64,000 nt of DNA from Seminavis robusta (GCA_903772945.1 CAICTM010000247.1:21573-85572), one strand, 5' to 3'. Counted from the stretch's first letter, positions 10,637 to 22,155 are shown. The notes: a model not told the origin generated them from the sequence alone. Numbers and translations: made by a program.

Positions 10637-13600
10637 ATGGCGGAGTCCGACGAAGCCCGTCTTCTCAAGGAGGCCCTGAAAGTGAGATTGCTGCTTCCCA
10701 ACTTTAACAGATCAAAAGCTCTCTATTCTGTTGGAATGCGGGTCGAGCAAGCAACTGCAACCGAATCGACTGAAAGCCTTGGACGTTTAATGAGATCGTA
10801 TGCTCTGAAACATGGGGCGCCAAATGTATCTACCAATGAAGACGCCATGGTCAGTCGAGCAGTGCAGCTTCTTTCTGTCATGAAGCGCCATCCAGACAAT
10901 ATCATCAAGAATCCGGTTGCCCCACTCGTTGGAATTACTCTGGTGGACGCAATGCTGCTTGTTGGGTTTCCACCAAAGAGCCAACAGGCATTGCAATGAG
11001 AGCACAGTATCAGAAATGCTTGCGAGAAAACAGAATAGAAAAGGAGGCAATGACAAAGTCAAAGCGAAACCGACCACGTCACCTGTGAGCACATATCGGA
11101 ATTGATGAGCAACAAGTTTCGCAGTCCTCTCCATTGACACAGAGATCTCAAACCGCAGCAGCTTCAAATTCTAGCACTCCACGCAATGAGAATCCCGACG
11201 ACGCAATGGTCACATCGCCGTTACCGCCAACGCCATCGTCAGCAAGGCGAGGCTCTCCAATGGATGAATCCCCGAGTGGATCACCCTCTTTGTTGGAGAC
11301 TCCTCGCACCCAACCAGTTCCAAGGCGACTGCTGCCAGCCGTACAAGATGACCCACTGGATGATAGCATGTTCTTCTGGATCTCCCCGTATCCACTTGAA
11401 GAGATGCCATCTTTTGGAGGCGCGGCTTCTGTTAGCACGAGTAGCAGCAAGTCATCTCTGGTGGTCGCACAACAAAAGCAAATCAAGCTTTCAGCTGTTG
11501 CAAATTTGATGACACGAAGAATCGAAGCGGCTCATGCAGATAACAAAGAGAGTGAAATGCTCAAGTCGATTCGCAGTGAAGTGTTCAAAGCGATGACTGT
11601 CCTGTGGGATGGCGTCTCCTCTGGCCGAAATACTCTCACCGTCTTCGACAGCCCAGAAAAGATTGCATCAACCTTTGCAGCAATTTGTGGAATCGAACTC
11701 TATAGTGGAAATGAGATTCGTTCTGCCGTCAAAAGAAGAGATGCCGGCAAGTCTCCAGTTCGTCGTGGGCGACCAAGTACAATCCCGATGATGTCTTTGA
11801 AGCCTTTTGCTCTGCCGTCTTTACTTATTCTGCCATTCAACAAGTTAACGCTGAAACCCGTGATCACAGACGAGACATCCAAACAATGTTGGCTCTGTTC
11901 TCAATGCAAAAAGACAGGCAGATGGGCTGATCCTATGGGCGAGATAAACTTCTTTCGTCGCATCGAACAGCACAACTCCACGAGACAGTCCTTTTCATTC
12001 GCAAGATCCAAGAGAGGCCTGCGTTTCAATGGTGACATTCAGTGTCAGAAGGCCTTATCCAAGATGGGAGGGGCTGTTGAGCTGGATTTGCGAGGTTTCC
12101 GTTATTCAGAGGAGAAATATATCCGGCCACACATTTTTTTATGTTTATTTGAATTGTTTTATCAGTGTTGTTTATGTTCCATGCATGAATACACTCTTGA
12201 TTGCATAGGTCAGGCAAGACGAGTCCTTCAGCTCGACGAGATGGGCTTTTCAATGGACGCATCTATTAGAGGAGGCGGTACGACCATCGCATGTGACCAA
12301 CAGCAGCAGTCTCCCTGAGAGTGGCAGTTCGGCTCCAAAAGGAGGAGCAAAAGTGACCATTATCCATGGCATCACTTCGGCCGTATGAGGTCTTTCCACC
12401 TTACGTCCAGTTTCCATCGAAAGCAGAAAAAGCAATTCAAGCATCAATCAATGCTGGATGGGTTTCGGCCAGGCGATTTGGTACCAGTCGCGACATTCTT
12501 TGACGTTGGCTTTCGGAATGATCCAAAAGGTGGAATGGATCCGAGGTTTAAAGTACTTGGTTCATTCATTTGCGAGCTGATACCCTGACTGCAAGATGTG
12601 CCATGTTGGAGTCCTGATTAAAGAGATAGCGGGCCTGGCCGCACATCTTGAAATGCTTGGAATTTGCGTGCAAGAGGGATCTATCTGTTCCCAGGCCTTC
12701 CAAATGGAACTGAATTTCAAGAGATGGATAATTTGTATTCCTATGCAAAGACGCTCTGTTTTCGCAACAGAGATCTCTTGATTCGAGAGAGGACTCGGAT
12801 TGACGGTGCCGCGTTCACCTCGTTGAGTTACAATGATATTGGTTTCATTATGTTTGGAGGGCAAGTGCAATTGAATGAGACGGAAAGTGTTGAGCTACAA
12901 TCTGCCTTTGATCTTGCTTTTGATGAGCCCCACATCCGTCGAGCAAGAGAGAAGTGTGGTATCTTCCAGAGTACAGAGCTGCTCTTGAAGCATCCCAAAA
13001 GTGAGACACGACGGTCCTGTCCGACGCACATCGACGAACGAGCGGACTATGATCCTCCGGGCTATTAGTGATGCTATTAGCCCGGAGAAAGCAAACCATG
13101 ACATGCTGTGCTCTCCTTCACAGCAAAGGATACGTGTTGGCAGAAGACAAGCTGAAGCTCTCCGTGCGTCGTGTCACTGCGTCCCAAACAGCAGGTCGGC
13201 AAGAGGCTCGAACAGAGCCAAATACAAGAGCCCGACAAGACGTTATTGAGAAAGTCTCGACAGCTGGACAGTGGTTTCATGTCACAAATGGTGGTGGTCC
13301 AATGAATAGCAACGATGCTCTGATTGCTTGGGCTCGGAAAGAGAATGAGAAAGGAAGCCGTCATGCTTGAAAAGGAGAGACAATCGAGGCTGGAATATGA
13401 AGAAATGAAAGGCAGCTCTTGTTCTTTCGAGCGCATCTGAAGAAGGCGATGGCTCGCCTTCACAGCGCAATCATGGAAAAAGACATGGACAAATGACATG
13501 CTTCGTGCCGTTATCCAGTGGAAACAAGGGCCGCTTCCTTTGGAGCCCAACAACGAAAAGGTTAAGACCAAACCAAAGCAATATTTAATTGGTCTCTATG

Positions 13601-13919
13601 AGAAGAAGTATCAGGCAGTGAACGTTGAAGAAGGGGTGAATGGATGGACTCCGGATAGACAAGAGCAACTTGATCGGTTGAAACAGGAGAGGTGACAGAC
13701 CTAGTCAATGATACAGAGCTCAAGCGGGCGTTTGAGCGAGAGGAAGAGTTCCTCGTGACAAGACTTCTTGCTTTGGATTCAACTCGACGGAAGAGCATCC
13801 TTGCTCGAGTCATGCAACAAGTTTCTTCCGAGGAACGTGACTTTGTGTTCCTTGATCTATTGGACGATGCTGCAGGAGACGGAGACGAAGATTCAATGTC
13901 AAGTGCTTTGAGTTTCTAG
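10637..13919 (+). pseudogene. decayed DDE-type transposase-like gene of an algal repeat family
   Basis: Protein-like sequence runs through the region but switches frame repeatedly: 10637-10999 (frame 2), about 10996-11083 and 11086-12318 (frame 1), 12664-13068 (frame 1), 13001-13370 (frames 2 and 3), 13498-13692 (frame 1) and 13692-13919 (frame 3). The most telling stretch is near 12680-13010: GLPNGTEFQEMDNLYSYAK, then SLSYNDIGFIMFGG, ELQSAFDLAF and REKCG, followed by HPK. As I recall them, DDE-transposase-like repeat proteins of algae share the order PN-T-QE-D-LY-x-K, DIG-x-x-x-FGG, AF-x-x-AF, KCG, VRH. The 10637 start (GCAGCATGG) may be the original N-terminus. No intact catalytic triad can be assembled, so the copy is taken as dead. 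The family assignment rests on pattern memory. Confidence 0.55.
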
Positions 13920-15114
13920 TAGTAGGCAGTTCACAACAATATAATTTCTATAAGGATTTAAGCTATGATTCGATTCGTTTCCTATTTCTGCCTCATTGCT
14001 CAATTGCGTCCGAGTACCACAGTTTCAAATTGTCCGAAGAAAAGTCTTCCTTGGTCTTGTCTTTCGTCTCGAGGGCACACCACCTGAATGCTCCTCAATC
14101 CATTAGGATCCGTGATGCCAACAAAATCTAGAAGCATGCCCCGGCCACTGCTGTTGACACTTTGGAGACGACGGATGGTGATTGTTGCTTCAGTTAAAGG
14201 GAGTCCAATCTCGAAAGAAACTGGCTGCCAACAATGATCTCGTTGTTCTCAGCTGGGACTCCACCGGGTGGCAAGAGATTTCCATCGACTTTCAATCGAT
14301 GCTGGTGGTATCAGAGGGCGTTGTTGCCCAATATCGCACGTGTGAGCAAAGGGGCAACAGCAACTTGAAAAGAAAAGCTTCCCTGGACCGCATTTCCGAT
14401 CCATTGCGATAGACAACGTGCAGACTGCCTCGAGCCGTCGCCTCTGCTGCCTGGTTTGGAGCTGGGTATGGGATAGTTTGGAATATCATTGTCGGCAGTG
14501 TAGTTGAATTTAACAGTGCGATCTTCCAAGCTGATCTACCACAGCAGTGTAAATCGCATCTTTCTTGATCGCGAACGTTCGGAAGAGGCAGTGTCGACAC
14601 AAGATCGTTAACACAAGAGAAACTGGTGGCACATGTCCGGTTGGAGCAAGCTCCACCCCATTCCCAGAACAATCCTTTAAGAAAGAATTCGATTTGGTAC
14701 CTCTACTGGCAGTGCCGGTGTTGTAAAGATAGGTCTGCCAACGGGAAAGAATATTCGGATACTCCGTTGCTCTTGTATCAACGGAGAGGTTCGATTGTTT
14801 GGTTCGATTCGAAGCTCATTATCCAGAGATCAAAGCTCATTATCCGGAGATTTTGCTTTCAGTTGTTAAGGAAAAGCAGTCAGGTCAAGATGGTGTTCAA
14901 GCTAGCAATCCATTCATTCTCTCGGTCTGCCATGGGTATGCGTATTGTTGACATGACACAGGAGGCGTTCTTGGAGGAGATGGCCGAAGCCCTCGATCGT
15001 GCAGGCAGAGGACGAGACGGTTGCCTTTCTCCACGGTGGTTCTCCATTTGCGAGATTTCCAATCCATGTTCAAGAGATGGTTCGTGAGCGTCCAGGTTAG
15101 TCCATGACACTGCT
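13920..15114. other. unassigned sequence, possibly further gene or repeat debris
   Basis: Short frames on both strands (for example minus-strand frames at 14292-14672 and 14880-15152) look slightly protein-like but are interrupted and match nothing I recognise. They may be remains of a second decayed gene or part of the neighbouring element. Confidence 0.3.
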
Positions 15115-15633
15115 TTGTGCTTTGTGCAATGCTGGTGGCACTTCTTGCTCACTTCTGCCTCTCTCAGGATCGACCCTTCAGGTGGAGGGTGGAACCTATC
15201 GGATCAAAAACCTCCTAACCGGAAACAGGTGGTTGTTGTTGTTGCTGCTGGTTTGCCCGGATTGTTTGGTACTGGTGTGGACAATCCTCCTTTGGTTGAT
15301 CTGCCGGTTCCCATTGTGGTTGCTCCTGCTGCAGCTGTCGAAGCTGTCGCCGCCAACCTTCGAGCCAACCATCGAGCTCGAGCCTCCGCTCCAGTCCTCG
15401 CCGCTCCTGCTCCAGTCGCCTCCGCTCCTGCCGCCGCAGTTCCTCCTCACCTTCGCCGTGGAGGAATGGACTCAGATGATGATGACTTTGAAGAGATCCG
15501 CGTCATGATCAACAACCCTCCTCGACGCAGCCGTCGTGGACGCAACAATCGAAACAATAATCGTCGTGAATCGGATGGATCGGACACTCCAGTTGTCGAT
15601 GTCTCTGGTTGGGGTATGACACAAGAGTTCTAG
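15115..15633 (+). CDS. hypothetical Ala/Pro-rich and Arg/Asn-rich ORF
   Basis: A 172-codon frame ending at a TAG at 15631-15633. The first part has no clear origin. The middle is Ala/Pro/Val-rich with repeated APAPVASAPAAA-like units. The end is acidic then basic (MDSDDDDFEEI, SRRGRNNRNNNRRES), closing with DVSGWGMTQEF. Such composition could be the tail of a host RNA-binding protein or of a mobile-element ORF. The true 5' end is probably not the first in-frame start, and the ORF may belong to the decayed material to its left. No domain is recognised. Confidence 0.3.
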   Translation: MCFVQCWWHFLLTSASLRIDPSGGGWNLSDQKPPNRKQVVVVVAAGLPGLFGTGVDNPPLVDLPVPIVVAPAAAVEAVAANLRANHRARASAPVLAAPAPVASAPAAAVPPHLRRGGMDSDDDDFEEIRVMINNPPRRSRRGRNNRNNNRRESDGSDTPVVDVSGWGMTQEF

Positions 15634-16188
15634 TCGCCATGGTGCCGAAACCAAGAAGGCAAGAACGACAGCGCTGTTGTGGCAGTCAGTGCTTGCTGTT
15701 ATCCTTCCCAGCATGGCGTTGTTGTCAGCGTTGTTGCCAAGCTGTTGCCATCTGAGTGTGTCTGCTGGTCTCTGCAGCACCTGGTGTACTAAAAATCCTA
15801 TAGTAAAATGGTGGCCGCTTCCCAGAAGAGCCGATTCAATTTGAACTAAAGTGCTATGCAATATACGCGTATTTTGAAAAAAATCGTATTTTGGGTTTAA
15901 ACGTGTAGTACTTGCTTGTAAACGCTCCCATTTCCATGTTTTATGTGCCAGTTGCTTTCGTGGCAATAAAAATCCAAGAGAGTTAGGTTATTAATAACTT
16001 TAAAGATTTATGAAAGGATTCACAAGTGAAGGTGACTTAATTACTATAAGTGGTACCATTTTTGGCTGTAAACATTATAGACGAATGAGGAGGGTCATCC
16101 GTCATCCATCGAAAGTCTTTTGGCTTCAACCCTTCCAACAACAACACCGGAACAAGTATCATACTACACCAAAACAAACAGAAAGACA

Positions 16189-17652
16189 ATGGTGAAGAAG
16201 AGAAAAGATGTCCATCGGGAGACGGGAAAGCAGAATACAAACGATGGACATGCAGAGACAAAAACCTTCATCCAAAGATACGATCCCCGTCGTTCCGTTT
16301 GGACTCCAAAGGGTCGAGAGGCATTGATTCTACTGATTCTGGGCGGCATCATGGCAGTCTGTTATCATGTCGCTGCCCATCGCGTACTACTCCCCACCAC
16401 CAAGAACAATCTTGACGACAACAAAGTTCCTGCAGCGCCAGCACTACCGATAGTACAAACAGATGACAACACGAAAAAGGAACGACCGGTAGTGCCAAAA
16501 TTGGGACAATCCACTTTCAAAGACGGCCAGGCTCTGCAACGGTTCTTTCAACAGTACGCTACCAAAAACAATAATGATGGAGCTGGATTCATCAACGTGG
16601 CCGAGCTAAAGATGGACGATATCACGCAATTACGCCAACTGGCCAAGGACATTATGAATCGTGACATGGAGTGCGGCAGTCCCACGGTCAATAACAAGAC
16701 AATAGCCGACAAGAGCAAGACGGGACTGGAGTATTGCTTTTGGCCCTCGAAAGATTTGGTGTCACGAGAAGCACTCAAAAATTTTCGTTTTGAACAATTC
16801 GATTGGAATTGGGTCATTACATCCTTCCAAGATCCCGTCGTCGTACGGCACCAACGGTGTTTGGCATTTCTAGATGCCGGAGTCAATATTGGAGATTGGG
16901 CGTCTCCCATTATTGCCTCTCTTCCGAATGTCACATATATTGGAATTGAGGGATCTCCGCCCACGGCATCGCTAGCGGCCGCCAATATGTTGACATCGGT
17001 GCAATATCACAAACTGAATAATGCCAAACAATATATCGCACCCGCCGTCGTGGTACCCTTTGCCGTCATGGGCCACAACAACTTTCAAGCCGCCAAAACG
17101 GCCGGTGGGGTCTGCTTTTCCCATGCCGACGGGGGGAACAACGGAGGACGAGAAGTCACCAAAACGACGCAATGCAAACCCAACGCCGCGGCCGGGGCCA
17201 TTTACTTTCCCAGTATGTTAAAAGACGTACGGACCCAATTCCAGTCGGATTGTTTTGGCAGTAGCAGTCCCTGGCCTGCCATTTACATTGCCAAATTTGA
17301 CATTCAAGGATTCGAATTCCGAACCTTGGCCGGTGCCATGGAATACCTGGAACGCAAGCCACCCTGTTTTATCCACTTGGAAATCACCAAATCGGCGCGA
17401 CAAAACTACGCACTCTTTGAATTACTGGTCGATGTCGGATACAATGCCTTGTGGCGGAATACCGATAACTGGGCACAATCCATCTATGAACAACCTCCCA
17501 AGGATCCTCCCTATTGGACCGCCTCCAAAAGTATCGAGCCCTTGTGGAAAGTCTTTGAAAAGGATTTTGAAAATCGAATGGATTGGTTCTACAAAAACTA
17601 CATTTTTGGGTTTGAAGATCGAGAAGCCTGTATTCGACGATTGTTGGCTTGA
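16189..17652 (+). CDS. type II membrane FkbM-like methyltransferase
   Basis: A 487-residue frame from the first ATG at 16189; the frame extends upstream only through a TTG. A basic N-terminus is followed by one membrane helix at about residues 45-68 (REALILLILGGIMAVCYHVAAH), giving a cytosol-in, lumen-out topology. The luminal domain has LAFLDAGVNIGDW at about residue 225, a Rossmann motif I for S-adenosylmethionine, then VTYIGIEGSPPT, and AKFDIQGFEFRTLAGA at about residue 370, the FkbM signature. IHLEITKSARQNY follows. FkbM proteins methylate hydroxyl groups, often on sugars or polyketides. In a diatom, Golgi glycan methylation is a reasonable but unproven role. The gene converges on the NRPS-like gene. 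Confidence 0.8.
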   Translation: MVKKRKDVHRETGKQNTNDGHAETKTFIQRYDPRRSVWTPKGREALILLILGGIMAVCYHVAAHRVLLPTTKNNLDDNKVPAAPALPIVQTDDNTKKERPVVPKLGQSTFKDGQALQRFFQQYATKNNNDGAGFINVAELKMDDITQLRQLAKDIMNRDMECGSPTVNNKTIADKSKTGLEYCFWPSKDLVSREALKNFRFEQFDWNWVITSFQDPVVVRHQRCLAFLDAGVNIGDWASPIIASLPNVTYIGIEGSPPTASLAAANMLTSVQYHKLNNAKQYIAPAVVVPFAVMGHNNFQAAKTAGGVCFSHADGGNNGGREVTKTTQCKPNAAAGAIYFPSMLKDVRTQFQSDCFGSSSPWPAIYIAKFDIQGFEFRTLAGAMEYLERKPPCFIHLEITKSARQNYALFELLVDVGYNALWRNTDNWAQSIYEQPPKDPPYWTASKSIEPLWKVFEKDFENRMDWFYKNYIFGFEDREACIRRLLA

Positions 17653-18072
17653 AAAAAGAATGATAAGAGAAAGAAATGTTGGCGCTTAGTGTTGGTTGCA
17701 TGTATGTGAGCTAGATCTCTTCTTGTCTTCTGGGCTAGCTGGTTCGTTGTGTAAACTAGCAATGGCCGCTTATTAATGGGGTAATGGTGGAGTTGTAATG
17801 ACGCTCTTGCTGGGAATTGTCTGCTGTACATCATGGAAAACTCTGAAGCCAGGGAAAGCTCTCTCTTGCAGTGCTGATGAGTACAACTGTACCGCAGTTG
17901 CATGCCACCACAGGCCACCAAATCAGAACGTCCGCCTTGCCCACCAAATCAGAATGTCTACATGCTCTCACATGTGGCTCTAGCTAGGTAATTGCAAGAG
18001 AAGGAAAACTATGAAACTACATACTATCATTTAACGAAACAGACATGTCTCACACAACAGAGGCCTCAGGGT
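17653..18072. other. convergent intergenic region
   Basis: 3' flanks of the methyltransferase and NRPS-like genes. No coding frame is supported. Confidence 0.45.
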
Positions 18073-21000
18073 TTAGGCAGGTGCGCCCCTGGGCTCAATC
18101 AAAACTTCATTCACTCCAACATGCTTGGGAGCAGTGACAGCATACAAAACTGCTCCAGCAACATCTTGTGGATCCAGCCAGAATTCTCTGTCTTGAGAGG
18201 ACTGGGCAAACTCGTTCCTGGCCTCTTGATCTGTTGTCAACTGGGACAATTCTGTCCTGCAGTCACCAGGTTGAATCGTTGTCACTTTCAGTCCCTTGTC
18301 TGCATTCTCCAGCCTCATTCCTTGGCAGAAGGCTTCCACAAAGAATTTGGTTGCAGAGTAGTTGGCCAAACCAGGGAATACCTTCCTTCCAGCATCACTG
18401 GAAGTCACCACAATATGACCACTGCCTCTGGTAAGCATTCCAGGCAGGACACATGCAGTGGCATGCAACAAACCCTTGCAGTTGACATCCAACTCCTTGT
18501 GCCACTGTTCTTCACGCATGGCTTCCAATCTACCATAGAACATGACACCAGCATTGTTGACAAAGATATCAATGGGTCCACCCAAGGCAGCTTCACAATC
18601 CTTGCAGAAAGTCTCCATTTCTTCTCTACTGGTGACATCCACCTTGCAAGGATGGACCTTATCAACACCGTCCATATCCGTCAGCTGAGAAGCCAGATCC
18701 TTGAGTCTATCCAATCTTCTGCCACCAATGCCGACCTTCGCACCAGCCAGGCTCAACGCCTGAGCAATGGCTGCACCAATGCCACTGCTGGCTCCAGTCA
18801 CCACAGCTACCTTGCCAGCCAAAGGCTTGCCCATGATGCCATAGGTGTTTTTGGGTGAAATGGAAGCAACGAGCCCAGCCTTGCGCCAATCCTTGAGATA
18901 TCCACGCATGACGCCAAGTGTGATCTTTGGGACAGGAGTGCCAAGTGCATCGCACTTGGCAGCGAACTTTTCATTGTTCAAGGTTGATAGTTCGCTCATG
19001 GACGACACGCTAGCAGTGGCTCCTCCCATAATTGCATTTCGCAGCTTGTTAAGGTCTGGGGATTCCGTGGCCAATACACGCTTGTTCCACTCCTCCAAGG
19101 AACATGACTCCAGCGCAACACCTGCACCACGAAGAGCATCAAAATACTCATTGGCTGTGTGGCAGTTTCCAAAGTTGGTTACGTGGAAGGCCTCTCCCAG
19201 GTTGTCTCTGTCGACCATCAGCTTCACCATGGCACTGGCTGCGAAGTCGACTGGTGTCGACTCCATTATCCAACCATCCACTACCGGCGCGGCTCCAACA
19301 GCAATGCAGCCTTGCAACACCAGAAAATTGAAGTCCGATGGATTCCAAACGGCACCGACACCTCCCATATTTCCTGGACGGAAAATCACAGTGGGAAGCC
19401 CACGCTCCTTGGCGTGGTTGACAAGCATCTCAGCAACCCATTTGGTTTGACTGTATCCATTGGCACCTTCCGACAAAGGTTTCGCATACTGCATCATGTC
19501 GGCATCTTCACGGCATTCTTTCAGCCCATCAGGGAAAACTGCATCGGTAGAGATGTAGGCAAGCTTTTTGACGCGTCCATAGAGAGCGAATTCAATTACA
19601 TTGCCAGTTCCCTGCACATTGGCAGACCTCAGTCCTTCGTAGGGATACACCAAGTTGACATGTGCGGCGCAATGAACAACCATGTCAACACCCGTTCCAA
19701 GCATTGCGTAATCATCATCGTCCAATCCCATGTGATGCAGGGACGTGTCAGCGGCAAATACTTGAACACGAGACGCATAGTCATCGTCCCAGAGTTGGCG
19801 TTCTTGCATGGCTTGTTGAAGTCTCGAAGCAGCTTCAGCGTTGGATGTCGCCCGAACCAGACAGTAGACGACATCTATATTGTTGTCTTGCAGGAGGTTA
19901 TGCAGCAACCAGCTTCCCAAAAACCCAGTTGCTCCTGTCATGAGCACAGAACGTGCCAAGACCTGACGAAAGTGAGTGGACCTCCAAAAGGCCCGCATAG
20001 CAATGTCATTCACTGCCTCCGGTGTATCATGGGCCATTACTTCTTCCTCCAGGTTAATGGTGCGTTGAGTCATGGCTGGGCCTGACAAGGCGGTGTCATT
20101 GCCAGTCGTCTTCTGTTGCTTTTGCAGGATCAAACTGGCCAAAGCTTCAATGGTGGCATGGCTGAATAGTTCCACCACTCCCACATCGACCTCGAGTTCC
20201 GCTGAGATGCGTTGCACCAAACGAGCTGCCAACAGACTGTGTCCTCCAATATCAAAAAAGGAATCAAACACCACATCAATCTGCTTCATGCTCATAATTT
20301 CACACCACAAGGAATGCAATCGACTCTCGGTCTCATTGCGAGGAACTGTGCAGTCCTGAGCGTCGCTGTGGGTTGTTTGTTGGGTGCGTCCCACGACTTG
20401 TCCAGTCGTCAAGTCGACGGGTGGCAACGCCTTCTTGTCCAATTTACCCGATACTTCGTGAGTCGGCAATTCCTCCATATCCACCAAAAAGGCTGGAACC
20501 ATGTAATGTGGCAATTTCGCCTTGAGCGCCAATCGGACCTTGCGGCAGGTGGCCTCGGCATTGGCCAATACCACATAGGCAATGACAAACTTGTCTTCTC
20601 CTTCATCTCCTTGCACAATAACACTGCAGGACGACACGAGATCGGTCAATGTCATGACGGCGGCTTCAATGGCTCGCAACTCGACGGAATATCCTCGAAC
20701 CTTGACCATACTGTCACAGCGTCCCAAGATTTCCAATTCCCGATTGGGCAAGACACGAGCACGATCTCCCGTTTTGTAAAGTCTCGTTCCTTGTACAGTG
20801 GGGAATCGTTTGCCAGTCAATTCTGGCATTTTGACATATTCTCTCGCCAACGTTGGTCCTGCCACGTAGAGTTCTCCCACTTCGCCCATGGCCTTTTTGG
20901 CCAATGTTCCATCGGGCAATTCTTCCATGACATGTGCTTCGACTCCTTCCATGAGTTTTCCGACAGGACAATACTTGCGACTTCCGTACTTGCCATGGGT

Positions 21001-22155
21001 CAATTCCAATGCTGCCACATCGTGACATTCCGAGACAGAGTATAGATTCCAAATGCGGGCATTGGGCAACAACTTTTTGGTTCGTTCCTGTAGTGACACG
21101 GTAACGACTTCTCCACAGAGAGTAATTGTCTTGAGGCATGCGAGTTTTCCACAAATATCTTGCTTGTTGCTAGTGTCGTTCGATGATGCGGTTGTTTTGC
21201 TGGCATTTCCATGTGCATCCAAAACGGCTTCCAACAAGGAAGGTGTAAAGAGCATGCGTGTGATTTGGAGCTTGTCGCAGAAATTGGCCAATGCCAGGGG
21301 ATCATAAATGACATTGTCGGGAATGACAACGAGTGTTTGTCCTCGCAAGAGAGGACGCAACATTTCCCAGACAAAGAATACGTTGCAACCTTCCTTTTCA
21401 ATAATGACACTGCTCTCATTATTGTTTTCTTCATCTTCCAAGTAGGGAATTTGTCGGAGACGGTACTGGTACGAGTAGACGGAACCACGATGAGGACAAG
21501 CAATTCCTTTTGGTTTTCCCGTGGTTCCACTGGAGTATACAATATATGCCAACGAATCCAAATCATTCTGATCCACAGCCGCCACTTGTTGTTGCTGTTC
21601 CTCGGAAATGGAATCGAGACAGACATTCCAATCGTCCGAGAGCACAATGACGGTTTGATTTTGGGGCAATCGATCTTGAAAGCTTTGCGTACAAATGACC
21701 ACCGTCGGTTGACTATTTTCCAGAACATCTTGCAAGAGTCCTTTGGGATACGCCGGATCCAACGGCAAATATCCTCCACCCGCCTTGTGAATGGCGATAT
21801 AGGCAAGCGCGTATTCGTTGCGTCGTTCCATGAGAATGCCCACGGAATCATTTTTGGACACACCCCGTTGCATCAACATGAATGCCAATTGATCTGTCGC
21901 ATGATTCAATTCTTGATAGGTCACGGATTTGGTCAAGCTTGCCAATGCAATGCGGTCGGGAGTTTGTTCGGCTTGACGGCGAAACAGTCCGTGCAAACAA
22001 GGACCCAATTCGTCATCTTGGACCAAATAGTGATCCGGGAGAGGCGTCAATGGTAAAGTGGATTTGACATTGTTATTGTTGGTGTTGTTCGAAGCGCTGG
22101 TAGAAGCTGCGTTCACCACCGTAGTGGGACTTGCATTGCGAGGTGCTGGTGTCAT
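18073..22155 (-). CDS. NRPS-like carboxylate reductase: A-PCP-thioester reductase-SDR
   Basis: A 1360-residue single-exon protein starting at the ATG at 22155 (the longer frame to 22233 only adds an Arg run). The adenylation domain (about 30-580) has the AMP-binding motif YSSGTTGKPKG near 208, YKTGDRARVLPN, GRCDSMVKVRGYSVE and the catalytic Lys in HEVSGKLDKKALP near 572. A carrier domain follows with the phosphopantetheine site DIGGHSLLAARL near 637. A Lys2-type thioester reductase starts at VLMTGATGFLGSWLL near 740 and has the active-site YSQTK. A classical SDR completes the protein (TGASSGIG near 1120, NNAG, YSATK near 1263). There is no condensation domain. The order is the same as in the fungal enzyme ATRR, which reduces glycine betaine to choline, so activation and stepwise reduction of an acid to an alcohol is expected. 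The substrate is not proven. Confidence 0.9.
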   Translation of the reverse strand: MTPAPRNASPTTVVNAASTSASNNTNNNNVKSTLPLTPLPDHYLVQDDELGPCLHGLFRRQAEQTPDRIALASLTKSVTYQELNHATDQLAFMLMQRGVSKNDSVGILMERRNEYALAYIAIHKAGGGYLPLDPAYPKGLLQDVLENSQPTVVICTQSFQDRLPQNQTVIVLSDDWNVCLDSISEEQQQQVAAVDQNDLDSLAYIVYSSGTTGKPKGIACPHRGSVYSYQYRLRQIPYLEDEENNNESSVIIEKEGCNVFFVWEMLRPLLRGQTLVVIPDNVIYDPLALANFCDKLQITRMLFTPSLLEAVLDAHGNASKTTASSNDTSNKQDICGKLACLKTITLCGEVVTVSLQERTKKLLPNARIWNLYSVSECHDVAALELTHGKYGSRKYCPVGKLMEGVEAHVMEELPDGTLAKKAMGEVGELYVAGPTLAREYVKMPELTGKRFPTVQGTRLYKTGDRARVLPNRELEILGRCDSMVKVRGYSVELRAIEAAVMTLTDLVSSCSVIVQGDEGEDKFVIAYVVLANAEATCRKVRLALKAKLPHYMVPAFLVDMEELPTHEVSGKLDKKALPPVDLTTGQVVGRTQQTTHSDAQDCTVPRNETESRLHSLWCEIMSMKQIDVVFDSFFDIGGHSLLAARLVQRISAELEVDVGVVELFSHATIEALASLILQKQQKTTGNDTALSGPAMTQRTINLEEEVMAHDTPEAVNDIAMRAFWRSTHFRQVLARSVLMTGATGFLGSWLLHNLLQDNNIDVVYCLVRATSNAEAASRLQQAMQERQLWDDDYASRVQVFAADTSLHHMGLDDDDYAMLGTGVDMVVHCAAHVNLVYPYEGLRSANVQGTGNVIEFALYGRVKKLAYISTDAVFPDGLKECREDADMMQYAKPLSEGANGYSQTKWVAEMLVNHAKERGLPTVIFRPGNMGGVGAVWNPSDFNFLVLQGCIAVGAAPVVDGWIMESTPVDFAASAMVKLMVDRDNLGEAFHVTNFGNCHTANEYFDALRGAGVALESCSLEEWNKRVLATESPDLNKLRNAIMGGATASVSSMSELSTLNNEKFAAKCDALGTPVPKITLGVMRGYLKDWRKAGLVASISPKNTYGIMGKPLAGKVAVVTGASSGIGAAIAQALSLAGAKVGIGGRRLDRLKDLASQLTDMDGVDKVHPCKVDVTSREEMETFCKDCEAALGGPIDIFVNNAGVMFYGRLEAMREEQWHKELDVNCKGLLHATACVLPGMLTRGSGHIVVTSSDAGRKVFPGLANYSATKFFVEAFCQGMRLENADKGLKVTTIQPGDCRTELSQLTTDQEARNEFAQSSQDREFWLDPQDVAGAVLYAVTAPKHVGVNEVLIEPRGAPA

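Noticed and set aside
13077-13571. 164-codon minus-strand ORF
   Set aside because: Antisense to the decayed transposase-like sequence; Ser/His/Cys-rich and without domain.
14760-14815. GGTTCGATT-type words resembling a tRNA T-arm
   Set aside because: No acceptor stem, D-arm or anticodon arm can be paired around them. No tRNA was found by eye in the window, though a covariance-model scan was not possible.
19159-20085. Long plus-strand ORFs antisense to the NRPS-like gene (also 20212-21045 and 21211-22056)
   Set aside because: They are shadows of the minus-strand codon structure; they lack domains and the minus-strand protein is clearly real.
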